Notes: generated by a model not told the origin, from the sequence alone. A DNA stretch of 64,000 nucleotides from JAJYSO01 sp964495935 (GCA_964495935.1 CAZBXQ010000002.1:1-64000); one strand, 5' to 3'. Positions 15,752 through 25,700 are shown, numbered from the stretch's first letter. A program made the numbers and translations.

Positions 15752-17581
15752 GTGAAAATTCTCGATCGTTACATATTTTTTACCTTCCTCAAAACTTTTT
15801 TTGCGGTATCTATCATCCTTACGCTTATTTTTATGTTGCAGAGCGTATGGCAAATCATATCCGAATTAGCGGGGAAGGATCTTGATTTTGTGGTCGTTGG
15901 GAAGCTTCTATTCTATATTCTTCCTTCCCTGCTCCCCATGGTGCTGCCGCTCACCATTTTGGTTTCTTCGATTATGACCTTTGGAGGGTTTGCCGAAAAA
16001 TCGGAGTTTGCGGCCATGAAAGCCTCGGGAATCTCATTGCAGCGCATTATGAGAAGTCTGGTGCTTTTTATTTTTGCGCTTAGTATTGCTACTTTTTATG
16101 CTGCCAGTCATGCCGTTCCATGGTCTAAATATAAATCCAAAAATCTGCGGTATAACATTCAAGAAGTAAAACCGGCACTGGCCATTGCCGAAGGGGAATT
16201 TAACCAAATTGGCCAATTTAATATCAAAGTTGCCAAAAAAACAGGAAAGAACGGTCAAGATTTACATGATGTGACCATCCATATCAATGAACGACCGGGA
16301 AATGATATGACCCTTGTTAAGGCCGAAACAGGAAAGCTCCTGGGAAGTGAAGATTCCGGTATCCTTACCCTTATTCTGTACAATGGAACTTCCTATCAAA
16401 CCCCAAAAACGAAAACCTATCGGGAACGACGAAGACAGCCCTTTGTAAAAAACAGTTTTTCAGAGAATCGTTTTAATATTGATGTGTCGGGGCATAACAA
16501 CGTAGATTTGGAAAAGGATCGCTACGATAACTTGGCTTCTATGCTTAATGTTAGTGAACTTAAAAAGGCTTTAGATTCTCTCTCACAGAAATTCAATACC
16601 GATCAGGAAAATTTTACCAATACCGTTTTCTCCAGAAATGGAATTAATAAAATCGTGCGCGACGGGAAACCTTATCGGCCCTCCCAAGGCCCTCAAGAGG
16701 ATCGCTCCAACAAAAAGGAAAAAAAATTTACTTTGGACTCGGTGAGTTTTAACCCCGAAACGCAAGAAATTGCAGCCTACTCCGGAGACACCCTACAACA
16801 GCCACAAATTAATGTTTTAAGAACTGTTGCAAGTTTTGTATTGCGCGATTCGGTAACCGCCGATTCAACGCTTAATCTATCCCTGCAGGATAAAAAACGA
16901 TATACGGTTTTCTATGATAGCATATACAAGCAGTTGAAATCTTCACAGGAACGTATCTTTTTACGGGATCTTATCGAGCCTCGGAAAGAAGCACCTCCCA
17001 AACGCCCGGAAATTCCAAAAGATTCAATCGCTCATCCCGACACACTGAAAGATTTTTTTGATGCTTTTGACAAAACTAAAAAGGTTCAAATCAATAATCT
17101 GGCACTAAGTACAGCTCGAGGTACGTATCGAACCATTCATGAACGAAATAAAGTGATTGAGAAACGTATCGAACAACTCAATGTCACCGAAATAGAAATA
17201 CACGATAAATATGCGCTGGCCGTGATGTGCTTTGTCCTTTTCTTTGTGGGTGCTCCCTTAGGGGCACTCATTCGCAAAGGAGGAATCGGAATGCCCATGG
17301 TAGTCGCCATTGGCTTGTTCCTGGCTTATTATTATATTGGCATGTTTGCCAAAAACGGAGCCAAAGACGGCAGTATCAGTCCTGCATTTGCAACTTGGCT
17401 TTCTACTTTTATCATGTTGCCTTTAAGTGTGTTTGTAACCTACCGTGCAACAACCGATCGCGGTTTCCCCATTGGTGAAGCCATTAAAAAAATCGGGGAT
17501 TTTCTGGCCCCCGTTTTCCGCCCTTTGCTAAAATGGGTAAAGCCTTTTCTAAAAACTCGTAAGGAAAGTGATAAAGGATAA
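15752..17581 (+). CDS. LptF/LptG family LPS-export permease
   Basis: A 609-residue YjgP/YjgQ family inner-membrane protein, probably part of the LptBFG exporter that extracts LPS. It starts with GTG, 2 nt after the lolA stop. The N-terminus ILDRYIFFTFLKTF is typical. Three membrane helices (about residues 10-30, 55-80, 100-120) precede a periplasmic jelly-roll domain with an unusually long, charged Lys/Pro/Glu-rich insertion (about 240-450). Three helices follow near the end (about 490-570). The insertion makes the protein almost twice the size of E. coli LptF and is usual for Bacteroidota as far as I recall. Whether it is LptF or LptG cannot be decided. Confidence 0.88.
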   Translation: MKILDRYIFFTFLKTFFAVSIILTLIFMLQSVWQIISELAGKDLDFVVVGKLLFYILPSLLPMVLPLTILVSSIMTFGGFAEKSEFAAMKASGISLQRIMRSLVLFIFALSIATFYAASHAVPWSKYKSKNLRYNIQEVKPALAIAEGEFNQIGQFNIKVAKKTGKNGQDLHDVTIHINERPGNDMTLVKAETGKLLGSEDSGILTLILYNGTSYQTPKTKTYRERRRQPFVKNSFSENRFNIDVSGHNNVDLEKDRYDNLASMLNVSELKKALDSLSQKFNTDQENFTNTVFSRNGINKIVRDGKPYRPSQGPQEDRSNKKEKKFTLDSVSFNPETQEIAAYSGDTLQQPQINVLRTVASFVLRDSVTADSTLNLSLQDKKRYTVFYDSIYKQLKSSQERIFLRDLIEPRKEAPPKRPEIPKDSIAHPDTLKDFFDAFDKTKKVQINNLALSTARGTYRTIHERNKVIEKRIEQLNVTEIEIHDKYALAVMCFVLFFVGAPLGALIRKGGIGMPMVVAIGLFLAYYYIGMFAKNGAKDGSISPAFATWLSTFIMLPLSVFVTYRATTDRGFPIGEAIKKIGDFLAPVFRPLLKWVKPFLKTRKESDKG

Positions 17582-17590
17582 AATAAAGGC

Positions 17591-17598
17591 TAAATTTG
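17591..17598 (+). promoter_or_regulatory. TAnnTTTG -7 box of ribB
   Basis: TAAATTTG lies 22 nt before the ATG at 17621, so ribB can be transcribed apart from lptF/G. Confidence 0.5.
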
Positions 17599-17620
17599 CG
17601 CTGAAAATTTTACTCTCTTT

Positions 17621-18778
17621 ATGGCTGAAAAACAGAAAAAAAGCGATCTTAGAAAATTAAATACAATCGATGAAGCCATTGGCGATATCCGTCAAGGTAA
17701 AGTAGTCATCGTCGTAGATGATGAAAACCGGGAAAATGAAGGAGACTTTATTGCTGCCGCAGAGAAGGCAACTCCCGAAATGATCAATTTTATGGCTAAA
17801 CATGGGCGCGGTCTTATTTGTGCGCCCATTACTGAAAAGCGCAGTAAAGAATTAGGACTCGATTTAATGGTTTCCAACAACACTGTACTCCATCATACCC
17901 AATTCACCGTTTCTGTAGATCTTAAGGGGCATGGCTGTACTACCGGAATTTCGGTTTTTGACCGTGCAAAAACCATTAAAGCCCTTGTTGATCCCGCTAC
18001 AACTCCCGAAGATTTGGGACGCCCGGGTCACATTTTTCCGTTACGGGCAAAAAACGGAGGCGTTCTGCGCCGAACAGGCCACACCGAAGCATCGGTAGAT
18101 TTAGCCCGTTTGGCCGGACTGGAGCCGGCGGGGATTCTGGTTGAAATACTGAATGAAGACGGATCTATGGCACGCCTTCCTCAACTTTTAAAAGTTGCCG
18201 AAAAATTTGATCTGAAAATCATATCGATAGAGGATCTGATTGCCTATCGCATGCAAAATGATTCCCTTATCAAAAAACAGGAAGACTTTGATATCTGTAC
18301 CCGTTTTGGAAATTTCCGATTACGGGCGTATAAACAAACTACCAACCAACGCATCCACATCGCATTAACCAAAGGAAATTGGACTTCTGAAGAGCCGGTA
18401 TTGGTACGCATCAATTCTTCGTTGGTGACCAATGACATTCTTGATACACTTACACAAAATGAATATCACAACCTCGATAAAATGTTTGAGGCCTTAAACC
18501 AAGAAGACAAAAGTGCAATGGTATTTGTCAACTCCGCCCGGGAAGGACTCAGTTTTTTAAAACGGCTGGAAGCCTACAAGAAATTACAGTATGAAAGCCC
18601 CGGTGCCGTAGTCGATGCTCCCCGTCCCGATATCGACAATAAAGATTTTGGGATTGGTGCCCAGATTCTTCACGACCTCGGGATTGCCAAAATGAAAATC
18701 CTGTCCAATTCCGGACAGGTGAAACGGGTGGGAATGATAGGATACGGACTGGAAATCACCGAATACGTGACCTATTGA
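17621..18778 (+). CDS. ribB: 3,4-dihydroxy-2-butanone-4-phosphate synthase with degenerate GTP cyclohydrolase II-like domain
   Basis: A 385-residue protein. The N-terminal DHBP synthase domain (about 10-210) makes the four-carbon unit of riboflavin from ribulose 5-phosphate. It has DDENRENEGDF, HGRGLICAP, TQFTVSVD, TTGISVFDRAKTI, RPGHIFPL and RTGHTEASVDLARLAGL, all as in active enzymes. The C-terminal part is placed where RibA lies in RibBA fusions, but the Cys-rich zinc motif (SECLTGDxxxSxRCDCG) and the following catalytic region are absent, so GTP cyclohydrolase activity is not expected. A separate RibA should exist elsewhere in the genome. Confidence 0.9.
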   Translation: MAEKQKKSDLRKLNTIDEAIGDIRQGKVVIVVDDENRENEGDFIAAAEKATPEMINFMAKHGRGLICAPITEKRSKELGLDLMVSNNTVLHHTQFTVSVDLKGHGCTTGISVFDRAKTIKALVDPATTPEDLGRPGHIFPLRAKNGGVLRRTGHTEASVDLARLAGLEPAGILVEILNEDGSMARLPQLLKVAEKFDLKIISIEDLIAYRMQNDSLIKKQEDFDICTRFGNFRLRAYKQTTNQRIHIALTKGNWTSEEPVLVRINSSLVTNDILDTLTQNEYHNLDKMFEALNQEDKSAMVFVNSAREGLSFLKRLEAYKKLQYESPGAVVDAPRPDIDNKDFGIGAQILHDLGIAKMKILSNSGQVKRVGMIGYGLEITEYVTY

Positions 18779-19083
18779 CCGAAAACGATTAGAACCAAGA
18801 AATAAAAGCTCACCTCCGGTAATTTTACAGTCCAAAAAGCCTTGTATTACGGATCCGGTTCATAAATACCGTATCGTATATGAAGCATGCTTCAAGGAAA
18901 TCGAAACCCTGCATTTTCCCTCCTTGAGGAATATTTTTTAAAAAATACATGTCTTTTATCCCAGCTATTTTATAAATTTCGCCCCAGATAAATATGACGT
19001 TATAAAAAATATTCTTTGGGATATAAGATATTTCTTTCTCAAACGTTATATAAAAGCTAACCATTTAAAAAAATTAGTAAACA

Positions 19084-19926
19084 ATGAAAAAATTTATCTT
19101 GTATGCCGGTGTAGGCCTATTATTGAGCCTTACCTCCTGTGTTTCAAAAAAGAAATATGTAGCTCTCGAGGACAAGTATGAAAATTCTCAAAATGAGCTT
19201 TACGAAAGAAATGCAGAAAATGAAGAAATCAAGGCCAAATTAGACGAAATTCAGAATCAGGTCGATAATTATTATGCAAAAATCAACGCTCTCAAAGAAG
19301 ACAATTCTACATTGAGCGAAGAGAATGCAACTAAACTGGGATTAGAAGATGGAGTAGCCGTATCCCAAAGAGCTCGTCAAAGTATGCGGAAAATCCTTCA
19401 AAACGTAGATCCCGATGAACTTGCAGAAGCAAAAACGCTAAGGGACTCTATGGATCTGGCAATCGCTTACAATCTTCGTGAAAGCTTGGGTGACAATGAA
19501 GATATCGACATCCATGTAGATCGAAGTATTGTTGAAATTACCATCTCCGACAAATTGCTTTTTGCCAGTAGCAGCTATCGCGTAAACCCCAAGTCCAATG
19601 ACTTGTTAAAGCGAATCGCCGAAGTGGCAAAATCGGAGCCGGCTATGGAAGTTCTGGTTGAGGGACATACCGACAATCGCACCTTCATTGAAGGGTCGTA
19701 TATCCAAGATAACTGGGATTTAAGTCTGCGACGTTCTGCAGCCGTTGTTCGTATATTACAGAACAAATTCGGCGTTGACGGAAAACAATTAATTGCTTCC
19801 GGCCGAAGTTCTTACATGCCCATCGTAGATAATGATAGCAAAGAGAACATGAAAAGGAACCGCAGAACCCGAATCATTATTCTTCCTAACCTCGATAAGT
19901 TCTTAGCCCTGTTAGGAAATTCATAA
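19084..19926 (+). CDS. OmpA family outer-membrane lipoprotein
   Basis: A 280-residue protein. It has a lipoprotein signal with lipobox LTSC (Cys20) and then a coiled-coil region (about 25-110, rich in E, N, K heptads). The C-terminal OmpA-like peptidoglycan-binding domain (about 150-275) contains LLFASSSYRVNP, VLVEGHTDNR, SLRRSAAVVRIL and NRRTRIIILPN. It probably anchors the outer membrane to peptidoglycan. It is monocistronic: a strong terminator follows 27 nt after the stop, and the neighbouring gene downstream is on the other strand. Confidence 0.92.
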   Translation: MKKFILYAGVGLLLSLTSCVSKKKYVALEDKYENSQNELYERNAENEEIKAKLDEIQNQVDNYYAKINALKEDNSTLSEENATKLGLEDGVAVSQRARQSMRKILQNVDPDELAEAKTLRDSMDLAIAYNLRESLGDNEDIDIHVDRSIVEITISDKLLFASSSYRVNPKSNDLLKRIAEVAKSEPAMEVLVEGHTDNRTFIEGSYIQDNWDLSLRRSAAVVRILQNKFGVDGKQLIASGRSSYMPIVDNDSKENMKRNRRTRIIILPNLDKFLALLGNS

Positions 19927-19952
19927 GTCGAGTATTGTTTGTCCTTATAAAA

Positions 19953-19990
19953 AAACCGGATCCTCTTTCTATAAAAGATCCGGTTTTTTT
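19953..19990 (+). terminator. Intrinsic terminator after the OmpA lipoprotein gene
   Basis: Stem aaaccggatc (19953-19962) with gatccggttt (19977-19986), followed by a run of T. Confidence 0.9.
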
Positions 19991-19992
19991 AT

Positions 19993-20073
19993 TGAGGTGG
20001 TTTAAACTTTTGGGATTGAAGCGAAAAATAGAGATTATTTTGCAGCCCATTTTTGAAAGTTTAAATGACCTCA
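19993..20073 (-). repeat. MITE-like element, copy B (81 bp, internally deleted)
   Basis: It has both ends of the family (tgaggtggtttaaacttt ... aaagtttaaatgacctca), with gggattgaagcgaaaaatag and gcagcccatttttg between. The central 100 bp of the full-length copies are missing. It is inverted relative to copies A and D. Confidence 0.8.
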
Positions 20074-20188
20074 TTGGTTTATTTTAAAATTTTTGACTTC
20101 TATGGCTTTATAAACTATCCTTTGAGCCTTTAATTTAATCTAAACTTCAATTTCATTCCTTCAACCCTCTTATTTCAGGCCTTCGCAA

Positions 20189-20731
20189 TTAATCAAAAAA
20201 AGATAATTTGGAGGCCAAATCCCAGCAGGTTATTCCTACACTAACAGAAATATTAAAAGAATGCTTGCTTCCTTTTTGTGGAATTTCGAGAACAGCATCA
20301 CTTCGGGAAACTATTTTTTGCTGCACCCCTTTGACCTCATTCCCAAAAAAAAGGGCGTAGGTTTCCCCCAAACGAGGCTTAAACTCCTGAAGAGGAACCG
20401 CTTTTTCTGCCTGCTCAACCGATAAAATCCGCACGCCTTTCTCTTTTAGTTCTCGGAGGACTTCTGTCGTATCCCTGACATATTCCCACTTCACCGTTTC
20501 AGTCGCGCCCAAGGCCGTTTTTCGAATATGCTTGTCAGGAGGTTGAGCGCAAATTCCACAGAGATAAATCTTTTCTATTAAAAAGGCATCCGCTGTACGA
20601 AAAACAGATCCAATATTATGAGCACTTCGGATATTATCCAACACAAGAATTATCGGAATTTTCTTTGCCGATTTAAACTCTGAAACCGACTTGCGGCCCA
20701 ATTCATCATTTTTTATTTTTCGATGTTTCAT
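20189..20731 (-). CDS. TrmH/SpoU family RNA 2'-O-methyltransferase
   Basis: A 180-residue SPOUT-fold methyltransferase that methylates ribose in tRNA or rRNA using SAM. It shows motif 1 LDNIRSAHNIGSVFRTADAF, motif 2 FFGNEVKGV and motif 3 with SFNISVSVGI, which form the trefoil knot. The substrate cannot be told from sequence. The start at 20731 (MKHRKIKNDELGR) is chosen; a second ATG 12 nt upstream is possible. It stands alone between two MITE-like elements, B and C. Confidence 0.9.
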   Translation of the reverse strand: MKHRKIKNDELGRKSVSEFKSAKKIPIILVLDNIRSAHNIGSVFRTADAFLIEKIYLCGICAQPPDKHIRKTALGATETVKWEYVRDTTEVLRELKEKGVRILSVEQAEKAVPLQEFKPRLGETYALFFGNEVKGVQQKIVSRSDAVLEIPQKGSKHSFNISVSVGITCWDLASKLSFFD

Positions 20732-20745
20732 TTCAGATTTCATAG

Positions 20746-20907
20746 TGAGGTCATTTAAACTTTTGAGATTGAAGCGAAAAATAGAGAGTATTGTTCCAAA
20801 TGACGGCTTTTTTGCAGAGCATAACCATAGCTACGGTCGAAAAAAAGACTAAATATGGGCCAATAAAATCATTTTACAGCCAATTTTTGAAAGTATGAAT
20901 GACCTCA
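20746..20907 (-). repeat. MITE-like element, copy C (162 bp)
   Basis: It runs from tgaggtcatttaaact to gaatgacctca. The interior is nearly identical to copy E (54024-54185): gagattgaagcgaaaaatag, tgacggcttttttgcagagc, gctacggtcgaaaaaaagac. Confidence 0.85.
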
Positions 20908-21229
20908 GATTCCCCCTCTCCTTCACAACTCCATTTTTAGACCAACCAAACCTTCATAAATTCAAAATGCATGAAATGCTTTATATTGATTCCCGATCTA
21001 TTATTTCAAGGCTCATCAAACATGAACCTCATAAGCGCAACAGATTCCTTCATTCTGTTGGTTAAGAATCAAAATAGGGATTCCAAATGTACATTTTAAA
21101 AATCATAAAGAATCAATGGAGTCCATACATTTATCTCATCAATCCCTGAAAAAATATTTTTGTCGTTAGAAAGGCTATTTGTTGTATTCCGGTTACCAAA
21201 GGAATTCAGAAAATATGCCCTTATATTGA
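20908..21229. other. Intergenic stretch between element C and rodA
   Basis: No coding frame, RNA gene or clear terminator is seen. AT-rich sequence only. Confidence 0.6.
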
Positions 21230-22489
21230 TTAGAAGTGAGAGGCCAGTTTACGATCGGCATCTAATTTTAGGAAGGTAAACAGCAAAATCGTAAATCCCC
21301 ACAGGGAGGATCCTCCGTAACTAAGAAAAGGCAAAGGAACTCCCACCGTAGGTAAAACCCCGATTACCATCCCAATATTAACCGTAAAATGAATAAAGAA
21401 AATACCGGCCACACTATATCCGTAAACCCTTGCAAACTGTGTTTTTTGACGTTCTGCCAAAAATATCACCCGACATATCAACCCGACAAACAAAAGCACT
21501 ACAAAGGTACTTCCTATAAATCCCCATTCTTCACCCACCGTACTAAAGATATAGTCGGTATGTTGCTCGGGAACAAAATTTCCTTTGGTCTGAGTTCCTT
21601 GTGTCCAGCCTTTGCCCCACCATCCTCCACTACCAATGGTGATAATACTCTGATTGGTATTATAGCCGACTCCCTGCGTATCCGATATATGCCCTAATAC
21701 GACGTTAAAGCGGTCACGATGATGTTGCTGAAAAATATTATTAAAAATATAATCAACAGAAAAAGTAAAAAGAATGGAAACCAATCCGATTCCGATATAA
21801 CGCAAGGTATATTTTCTTCGTTTACTGAGAAATAAGATAGAAGTGATAATAAGAAAAACGCCTGCAGAAACCCATAACGGGCCATAAATCAAGGTAAAAA
21901 CAAAAACGGCTATACTCGAAAAACCAAAAAACAAATAGCCTCCGGAAAGCCCTTCCCGATACAATGGAAAAATAAAAGCGGAATAGATCAAAGCACTTCC
22001 CGGATCCGGCTGCCCCATAATCAATACGGCCGGGATAAAAATGATTAGAAAGGCGTTCGTTTGATGTTTTAAACTCTTTATATTGGTTTGAATATCACTA
22101 AGGTACTTGGCCAGAGCCAAAGCTGTTGTAGCTTTTACAAATTCGGCGGGCTGAATGCTAAAACTTCCAAAAGAATACCAAGCACGCTGTCCGGAAATGG
22201 AGGTTCCAAAAAAGAACAGTCCAACCAGCAGCAGTAAGGAAGAGAGATAGATTACACTGGAAAAACGTTGGTAGAATTTAGCCTCAACAGACAATACTAA
22301 AACCATCAATACCAAGCTCATCACAATCCAAACTGCCTGCTTGGTATAGATTTCATTAAAGTCAAACCCGTGATATTTCCCGTACTCCCCCAGAGATGCC
22401 GAATAAATATTAATCCAACCAAAAGTTACCAAGCACAAAAAAATGAGAATACTCAGCCAATCGGGAAATTTTTGATCGGTTTTTAACAC
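21230..22489 (-). CDS. rodA: Rod shape-determining SEDS glycosyltransferase RodA
   Basis: A 419-residue SEDS family peptidoglycan polymerase with about ten membrane helices. It polymerises lipid II during cell elongation together with PBP2, encoded next to it. Conserved parts seen are AWYSFGSFSIQPAEF, MGQPDPGSALI (with the SEDS catalytic Asp), SGGWWGKGWTQGTQ, EQHTDYIFSTVGEEWGFIGS and VGVPLPFLSYGGSS. It starts with GTG immediately after the PBP2 stop (the genes abut at 22489/22490), so translation is probably coupled. Last gene of the purH-mre operon. Confidence 0.95.
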   Translation of the reverse strand: MLKTDQKFPDWLSILIFLCLVTFGWINIYSASLGEYGKYHGFDFNEIYTKQAVWIVMSLVLMVLVLSVEAKFYQRFSSVIYLSSLLLLVGLFFFGTSISGQRAWYSFGSFSIQPAEFVKATTALALAKYLSDIQTNIKSLKHQTNAFLIIFIPAVLIMGQPDPGSALIYSAFIFPLYREGLSGGYLFFGFSSIAVFVFTLIYGPLWVSAGVFLIITSILFLSKRRKYTLRYIGIGLVSILFTFSVDYIFNNIFQQHHRDRFNVVLGHISDTQGVGYNTNQSIITIGSGGWWGKGWTQGTQTKGNFVPEQHTDYIFSTVGEEWGFIGSTFVVLLFVGLICRVIFLAERQKTQFARVYGYSVAGIFFIHFTVNIGMVIGVLPTVGVPLPFLSYGGSSLWGFTILLFTFLKLDADRKLASHF

Positions 22490-24358
22490 TTACAAATTAA
22501 TTTCAAAATCGGTTCCACTATATTCTTTGGCGTATTCATCTTCGAGGTCATGGGTTAAAATCCAATCTTCCATGGTTTGGTCAACAACCTCGGCATCTAA
22601 ATATTTAGCCATCATTAAACTGGCAATCCGCGCCGCATAACGAGACCCCCATCGCCCATTTTCAACAAAAACGGCAATTGCAATTTTGGGGTCGTCCTTG
22701 GGCGCAAAAGAAATAAAAATTGAATGGTCGGTCAATTGTACCCGCTTCCCATTAATTCTCGTATAGTTTTCAGCGGTTCCGGTCTTACCGCAGGCAACCA
22801 CATCTTTTATACGCATCGCACGTGCCGTCCCATAATCAAAAACCCCTTTCATTCCTTCAATAATAGGTTCCAGATTTTCGACGTCAATTCCGGTATCATG
22901 CTTTTGGGTATAGGCTTCGTCAATTCTCAACTTTCCATCAACTGCTTTTAAAATATGCGGCGTATAATACCATCCCCGGTTGGCAATCGCTGCCGTCATA
23001 TTGGCCAACTGAATAGGAGTCGTTAAAACTTCTCCCTGGCCAATTCCATTGGATAAAATATAAGTTGCCGACCAGTGGTATTTAGGGTAATTATAAGCTC
23101 GGTTATAATATTCGGAATCCGGAATATAACCGGCGCGACCGGTAGGCAAATCATATCCCAAAAAATCTCCCAAGCCAAATTTCATCACGTGATCACGCCA
23201 ATCATCCACACCTTCCTGAGGCGTCTCAAAGCTATCTACCAGCCGCCAATACGACTTTGCAAAAAAGGTATTGCATGAATTAGCAATGGCCGGGGTAACA
23301 CTTAGCGGTGAAGCGTGACCGTGGCAGCCCATTCGTGCGCCTCGCCCGTAACTAAACCCGTGATGGCAGGAAATCCGGGTATCGGTATTAATGATACCTT
23401 CTTGCAGCGCAATGGCTCCCATTATCGTTTTAAAAGTAGAGCCCGGCGGATACGTAGCCAGTAAACTCCGATCGTACAAAGGTTTATTAATGGTATCATA
23501 CCACATCTTTGTAAAGTTTTTGGAGCGATCTCGCCCCACCAATAAGGCCGGATCATAACTCGGTGCGGTTATCAAACTCAAAATTTCACCGGATTTTGGC
23601 TCAATAGCCACAATTCCCCCTCGTTTTCCGGTCATCAGTTTTTGACCATAATCCTGAAGATCCATGTCAATAGAAAGTGTTAAATCCTTTCCGTTGACGG
23701 CCAAGGTATCATAAAGGCCGTTTTTATAAGAACCTATTTCCTTACTAAATCGATCCTTTTGAAAGTATTTTACTCCTTTTTTGCCCTTTAACAAATCTTC
23801 ATATTGTTTTTCCACCCCGCTTCGGCCAATCAAATCTCCTTGTTGATAATATTTATTGGCCGCTATTTCCATGGGGTTAACTTCAGAAATATAGCCTAAA
23901 ACATTAGCCGCCCCGTGAACCTGATAATCCCGAAGAAAGCGCTTCTGAATATAAAACCCCGGGAATTTTCGCATTTTCTCCTGTAAATAAGCATAATCCT
24001 CTTTTGAAACCTGAGATACTACAACTGAAGGAAGTTGTGGAGAATAGACCCGCGCTTTCTGCAACTGAAGTTTTAAACGTTCCTTTGTAATCTGCAAGTA
24101 ATCAGCAAACTGAATCGTATCAAAAGCTTCTACTTCCCGCGGAACAACCATCACGTCATACGTAGGCTGATTAGACACTAAGAGTTTGCCATTCCGGTCA
24201 TAAATATAGCCGCGTTGGGGGTATTCATATTCGATTTTTATCGCGTTTCGTTCAGAAATAACGGCAAAGGAAGAATTAAACACCTGAAGATATAAAAGGC
24301 GTCCTATAAATACCAACCCGGTAATCACCACCAAAAGAAAAAGCAGCATTCTACGCAT
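22490..24358 (-). CDS. mrdA: Penicillin-binding protein 2 (transpeptidase)
   Basis: A 622-residue class B PBP that crosslinks peptidoglycan in elongation with RodA. It has one N-terminal membrane helix (about 4-22), a PBP dimerisation domain (RGYIYDRNGKLLVSNQPTYDV) and a transpeptidase domain. Active-site motifs are SxxK in PPGSTFKTIMGAI near residue 306, SxN as NSCNTFF near 360 and KTG in CGKTGTAEN near 522. It overlaps the mreD end by 8 nt and abuts rodA. Length matches the family. Confidence 0.95.
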   Translation of the reverse strand: MRRMLLFLLVVITGLVFIGRLLYLQVFNSSFAVISERNAIKIEYEYPQRGYIYDRNGKLLVSNQPTYDVMVVPREVEAFDTIQFADYLQITKERLKLQLQKARVYSPQLPSVVVSQVSKEDYAYLQEKMRKFPGFYIQKRFLRDYQVHGAANVLGYISEVNPMEIAANKYYQQGDLIGRSGVEKQYEDLLKGKKGVKYFQKDRFSKEIGSYKNGLYDTLAVNGKDLTLSIDMDLQDYGQKLMTGKRGGIVAIEPKSGEILSLITAPSYDPALLVGRDRSKNFTKMWYDTINKPLYDRSLLATYPPGSTFKTIMGAIALQEGIINTDTRISCHHGFSYGRGARMGCHGHASPLSVTPAIANSCNTFFAKSYWRLVDSFETPQEGVDDWRDHVMKFGLGDFLGYDLPTGRAGYIPDSEYYNRAYNYPKYHWSATYILSNGIGQGEVLTTPIQLANMTAAIANRGWYYTPHILKAVDGKLRIDEAYTQKHDTGIDVENLEPIIEGMKGVFDYGTARAMRIKDVVACGKTGTAENYTRINGKRVQLTDHSIFISFAPKDDPKIAIAVFVENGRWGSRYAARIASLMMAKYLDAEVVDQTMEDWILTHDLEDEYAKEYSGTDFEINL

Positions 24359-24872
24359 TCTTCTTTATTTTACTTCGTTGTAATAACAATAAGGTTAGGA
24401 AAATAAGCAAACTCGTAAAAATTCCCGAAAAGAATGCATTTTTAAGTATTAAAATAATGTGATAAAAATCAAAGAATACCAAAGAGAACAACACTATATG
24501 ATGAAACAAAACCATCAACCCGATGTAGGTAAAACGCTCCTTGAAGGGGGCCTTAAAAAAATTAATATTGTCATTATCATAGCTCAATCCAAAGGCCGTT
24601 CGCAAAAAGAACGGCCGCAAATAAGCAATCACAAGGCAAGCAGCCGCATGAATCCCGCCCGAATCTCCAAAAACATCAAGGCTCAATCCCAATAAAAAGG
24701 AAAGTATCAACACTTTCCACTGCTCCATCCCCACCGGTAAAAAGAGGATAAAAAAGATATATAAATAGGGGTTAATGTACCCCATAAAATTAACATTATT
24801 GAGGATGATTATTTGCAGTATCAAAAGCCCCGCAAATCGTACGCTATTTAAAAATATATTATTTCTCATCAT
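24351..24872 (-). CDS. mreD: Rod shape-determining protein MreD
   Basis: A 173-residue small inner-membrane protein with about five hydrophobic helices and little sequence conservation. It is identified mainly by size, topology and position between mreC and mrdA. It overlaps mreC by 14 nt and mrdA by 8 nt, indicating coupled translation. It belongs to the elongasome, linking MreC to the membrane. Two adjacent ATG codons (24872, 24869) are both possible starts. Confidence 0.85.
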   Translation of the reverse strand: MMRNNIFLNSVRFAGLLILQIIILNNVNFMGYINPYLYIFFILFLPVGMEQWKVLILSFLLGLSLDVFGDSGGIHAAACLVIAYLRPFFLRTAFGLSYDNDNINFFKAPFKERFTYIGLMVLFHHIVLFSLVFFDFYHIILILKNAFFSGIFTSLLIFLTLLLLQRSKIKKNA

Positions 24873-25686
24873 CCACTTTCAAACTATCAGCTTCTGCACG
24901 TCTCTTATTCTGAATGACATAGGCACTTCCGATGGCCGTCATATCATTAAAAAGACGAACGCGAATATCATAAAAATTCTGCCCCGATTGTACCTTTGCC
25001 TTTTCCACCGTTCCTATCAAAATCCCTTTTGGAAAAATAAGCGATCGCCCATTGGTCATAATAGTATCGCCTTTGCGGACTTTGGCTACCCGTGGAATAT
25101 CAATCAGATTGAGTACGTTGGGATCACGGCCATCCCACGCCAGGGTTCCGAAATGCTCTGAATTTTTCAGTTGTGCATTAATGGCCAGATTGGTATTGAG
25201 AATAGAAATCACCCGCGAATAATGGGGGCTCACCGCCTCTACCACGCCTAATACTCCACGCGAAGTCATTACCCCATATTCCGGCTGTATGCTATCTTCC
25301 TTTCCTTTATTGATAAGGATATAATTATCCAGGCCCCGATATCGATTGGCAATGACCTGAACCGCCTGAATCCTATAGGGGCTATCATAGAAAGTCGTAT
25401 CCCAGACGTGGCGCACTGAATCTTTTAAAAAATCGGCATTATAAAGCTGCTCTCGTAAACGCCGGTTTTCCTCCAACAGTTGATTATTTTCCCCTTTTAA
25501 CCGAAAATAGGAACGCATTCCCGCATTCCAAGAATGCAACGTCCCGGAAACATAATTGGTCGAACTCACAAATTTACTTCGCTGAAAAGAATGAGATTGA
25601 AAAGTAAGCCCTAAAGAAATACTTAATAAAAAAAGAAAAAGCAATGTATTCTTATGCCGAATGAAAAATTCTATCAGGTTTGACAT
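24859..25686 (-). CDS. mreC: Rod shape-determining protein MreC
   Basis: A 275-residue bitopic protein: one N-terminal membrane helix (about 10-28), a coiled coil (about 55-85, GENNQLLEENRRLREQL) and the two-lobed beta domain (AVQVIANRYRGLDNYILINKG, GVVEAVSPHYSRVISILN, GDTIMTNGRSLIFPKG). It scaffolds PBP2/RodA from the periplasm. It lies 14 nt after mreB in the operon and overlaps mreD. Confidence 0.93.
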   Translation of the reverse strand: MSNLIEFFIRHKNTLLFLFLLSISLGLTFQSHSFQRSKFVSSTNYVSGTLHSWNAGMRSYFRLKGENNQLLEENRRLREQLYNADFLKDSVRHVWDTTFYDSPYRIQAVQVIANRYRGLDNYILINKGKEDSIQPEYGVMTSRGVLGVVEAVSPHYSRVISILNTNLAINAQLKNSEHFGTLAWDGRDPNVLNLIDIPRVAKVRKGDTIMTNGRSLIFPKGILIGTVEKAKVQSGQNFYDIRVRLFNDMTAIGSAYVIQNKRRAEADSLKVDDEK

Positions 25687-25700
25687 TGCCTAAAATAGTT

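Noticed and set aside
21389..21697. Plus-strand ORF opposite rodA
   Set aside because: It covers conserved SEDS motifs of rodA on the other strand and has no features of its own.
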